From contig NZ_JAIWNA010000006.1 in the NCBI RefSeq assembly GCF_020216065.1, positions 248,001 to 312,000 of the forward strand: 64,000 nt of DNA. Direction: 5' to 3'. This DNA is from Nocardia rosealba (lineage in GTDB: Bacteria > Actinomycetota > Actinomycetes > Mycobacteriales > Mycobacteriaceae). This document shows, one piece after another, positions 62,584-64,000 of the stretch (positions are counted from its first letter, which is position 1; the number at the start of each line of letters is the position of its first letter). Under the pieces are notes generated by a model. That model worked only from the letters and a program-made list of their open reading frames with translations. It made no database searches and was not told the DNA's origin. Both the position numbers and the translations under genes were made by a program.

Positions 62584-63606
62584 TTGACCACACCGAATCA
62601 GTCGAACGACGATCGGAACCAGACCAACGGCGTCACCGAGCGGGTCGCCTCGTCTCCGATCCAGCCGCGGCCGATCCCACGTCAGGGTGCGGCCGAAGGC
62701 GCCAAGGCACCGGAATCCGGTGGCGCCGGGGACGAATCGTTCGACCAGGCCACCGTGCGGATGGGTACCGAGCCGAACGGGCCTGCCAACGGCTCGGGCA
62801 ACGGCAAGGGTAAATCGCCCTACCAGGACGGCTGGGCGCAGTTGCCGCAGCGGGAACCGCAGTCCAACCTGTACCGCCCGGGTGAGGCGCCGAGCCAGGG
62901 CCGCCCGTCCTCGGGTGGTCAGGGTGGCGGTGGCCTCAAGGGCAGCGGTCCGTCCAACGCGCGCACCACCGCCGACCTGGCGGCCAAGGCGGCGCGCAAG
63001 GAAGCCGCGATGGTGAAGTCCGTCGGCATCGACGGGCCGACCCGAAGCATCGCTCGTCCCGAGCTGGTCAAGGACATGCCCGATCTATCGGATGTGCGTC
63101 ATCCGGGGTCGGACCTGCCGATGGCCAACACCGGGCTGCCGATGGCTCCCCAGCAGCCGCCGAGCGGACCGTCGGCGCGGGCCGCGGCCGCCTCGGGCCC
63201 GGTGTCGCCCGCCGTTCCGGTGGCCATCGCGGCCGCCGCGTCGGGTGAGCCGCTGCGCGCGACGGTGCAGATCCGCCGCATCGACCCGTGGTCGACGCTG
63301 AAGATCACCCTGGTCATCAGTGTCGCGCTGTTCTTCGTGTGGATGGTCGCTGTCGGCCTGCTCTACATCGTGCTCGCGGGCATGGGTGTGTGGGACAACC
63401 TGGACAACTCGCTGGGCGAGATGTTCAACCAGGAGGGCAGCTCGGGCGGCCTGATCGACGCGGGCACAATCTTCGGGTACGCGGGTGTCATCGGGCTCAT
63501 CAACGTGGTGCTGTTCACCGCGCTGGCGACGGTCGGTGTGTTCATCTACAACCAGTGCTGCGATCTGGTCGGTGGCATCCAGGTGACCCTGGCCGATCCG
63601 GACTAG
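62584..63606 (+). CDS. DUF3566 membrane protein (Rv0007-like)
   Basis: 340 residues. A disordered Gly/Pro/Ser-rich N-terminus (1 to about 215) leads into the DUF3566 domain with two membrane helices (LKITLVISVALFFVWMVAVG and GYAGVIGLINVVLFTALATV). Starts with TTG; GAGG lies six bases upstream. Conserved after gyrA in Mycobacteriales; function unknown, perhaps envelope or division related. Confidence 0.88.
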   Translation: MTTPNQSNDDRNQTNGVTERVASSPIQPRPIPRQGAAEGAKAPESGGAGDESFDQATVRMGTEPNGPANGSGNGKGKSPYQDGWAQLPQREPQSNLYRPGEAPSQGRPSSGGQGGGGLKGSGPSNARTTADLAAKAARKEAAMVKSVGIDGPTRSIARPELVKDMPDLSDVRHPGSDLPMANTGLPMAPQQPPSGPSARAAAASGPVSPAVPVAIAAAASGEPLRATVQIRRIDPWSTLKITLVISVALFFVWMVAVGLLYIVLAGMGVWDNLDNSLGEMFNQEGSSGGLIDAGTIFGYAGVIGLINVVLFTALATVGVFIYNQCCDLVGGIQVTLADPD

Positions 63607-63624
63607 GAACACGCGTTTTCCGGC

Positions 63625-63666
63625 ACGGCCGGTCGGACCAGGAAACTGGCTCTGACCGGCCGTTTT
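63625..63666 (+). terminator. Rho-independent terminator after the DUF3566 gene
   Basis: Ten-bp stem ACGGCCGGTC/GACCGGCCGT with a 19-nt loop, then TTT. It ends the gyrB-gyrA-DUF3566 unit. Confidence 0.85.
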
Positions 63667-63743
63667 GGTTATCGGCGGGCGGGTAAGGTAACCTCGTGTC
63701 TCGTTGCGGTTCACTGCTCCGGCAGGGGATCGGAATCGAGTTC

Positions 63744-63817
63744 GGGCCTATAGCTCAGGCGGTTAGAGCGCTTCGCTGATAACGAAGAGGTCGGAGGTTC
63801 AAGTCCTCCTAGGCCCA
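63744..63817 (+). tRNA. tRNA-Ile (anticodon GAT)
   Basis: 74 nt. Acceptor GGGCCTA pairs with TAGGCCC; D-loop region TAGCTCAGGCGGTTAGAGCG; anticodon loop CTGATAA; T-arm GGAGGTTCAAGTCCTCC. The 3' CCA is not encoded, so it depends on the CCA-adding enzyme. Confidence 0.97.
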
Positions 63818-63846
63818 CTCCCGAACATCACAGTAGGGTGGGAATC

Positions 63847-63954
63847 ATGAAGATTGTCCTCACGGTCGGTGTTGTGATCGCGGTTCTCATCGGTATCACC
63901 AAATTCCGCAAGCGTGACGAAGCCGATCTCTGGCGTGAGGTCACCACCCGCTGA
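63847..63954 (+). CDS. DLW-39 family small membrane peptide
   Basis: 35 residues. The hydrophobic start MKIVLTVGVVIAVLIGI is followed by KFRKRDEADLWREVTTR with the family DLW motif. GGGTGGG ribosome site. Lies between tRNA-Ile and the next tRNA, as in related genomes. Function unknown. Confidence 0.9.
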   Translation: MKIVLTVGVVIAVLIGITKFRKRDEADLWREVTTR

Positions 63955-63985
63955 TTCGGGTTGCCAGCCGGTACACCACCGGTAA

Positions 63986-64000
63986 GGGGCCTTAGCTCAA
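63986..64000 (+). tRNA. Start of a tRNA, probably tRNA-Ala, cut by the window edge
   Basis: Only GGGGCCTTAGCTCAA is visible: a 7-nt acceptor strand followed by the TAGCTCA D-arm start. tRNA-Ala is inferred from its place after tRNA-Ile near gyrA. Confidence 0.75.

Noticed and set aside
1..64000. CRISPR arrays, insertion sequences, prophage or a secondary-metabolite cluster
   Set aside because: No repeat-spacer array, transposase, integrase, phage structural gene, polyketide synthase or peptide synthetase was seen; the P450 stands alone.

Overview
The window is high-GC actinobacterial chromosome and almost certainly comes from a Nocardia-like member of the Mycobacteriales. Four things point there: an mce/yrbE operon, an M13 metallopeptidase of the Zmp1 type, a Ugp transporter in the order A-E-B-C, and above all the replication-origin neighbourhood. 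From about 28 kb to the end, the gene order matches the Mycobacterium tuberculosis block pcnA-mutT4-Rv3909-murJ-sigM-rsmA-trxB-trxC-cwlM-Rv3916c-parB-parA-rsmG-jag-yidC-yidD-rnpA-rpmH-dnaA-dnaN-recF-dciA-gyrB-gyrA. It then continues into a DUF3566 membrane protein, tRNA-Ile, a DLW-39 peptide and the first bases of what is probably tRNA-Ala. No insertion sequence, prophage or CRISPR array was seen.

Layout. 1-3694 (minus): start of an mce lipid-import operon (yrbEA, yrbEB, mceA, partial mceB). 4185-9488: secreted serine protease, LppU-like lipoprotein, beta-lactamase-fold hydrolase, orphan cytochrome P450, L,D-transpeptidase. 9638-13901: ugpAEBC import operon. 13903-20714: Fic protein, metallo-beta-lactamase-fold hydrolase, M13 peptidase, an XRE/DUF397 pair with a divergent hypothetical gene, and pirin. 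20777-22138: MFS transporter. 22309-24673 (minus): pxpABC 5-oxoprolinase. 24739-28173 (minus): molybdate ABC transporter and a ModE-like regulator, each gene overlapping the next by 4 bp. 28311-31451: a hypothetical protein, CCA-adding enzyme and MutT4. 31448-43999 (plus): envelope and redox block (Rv3909-like protein, giant MurJ, SigM/anti-SigM, TrxB/TrxA, CwlM). 44121-50880 (minus): acetyltransferase-like protein, ParB, ParA, RsmG, Jag, YidC, YidD, RnpA, L34. 51566-64000 (plus): dnaA, oriC, dnaN, recF, dciA, gyrB, gyrA, DUF3566, tRNAs.

How the parts work together. The right half is the chromosome-maintenance core: DnaA and its boxes, the sliding clamp, RecF, the helicase-loader-like DciA, gyrase, and ParAB with a cluster of parS sites. 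It is joined to genes that make or regulate the envelope (MurJ, CwlM, YidC, SigM). The left half is mainly import (Mce, Ugp, Mod) and small-molecule metabolism.

Most notable observations: an array of CTCGAG-centred palindromes interleaved with DnaA-like boxes in oriC; a parS-like site inside pxpB about 23 kb from parAB; parS sites built into the 5' coding ends of parA and rsmG; two mutually exclusive hairpins between rpmH and dnaA; a 93-bp inverted repeat beside a SigH/SigR-type promoter before trxB; twin 12-bp palindromes in front of the ModE-like gene; a fic gene whose conserved N-terminus has lost its start codon; and unusually long disordered extensions in DnaA and MurJ. These come from reading the sequence only; no alignments or searches were run.
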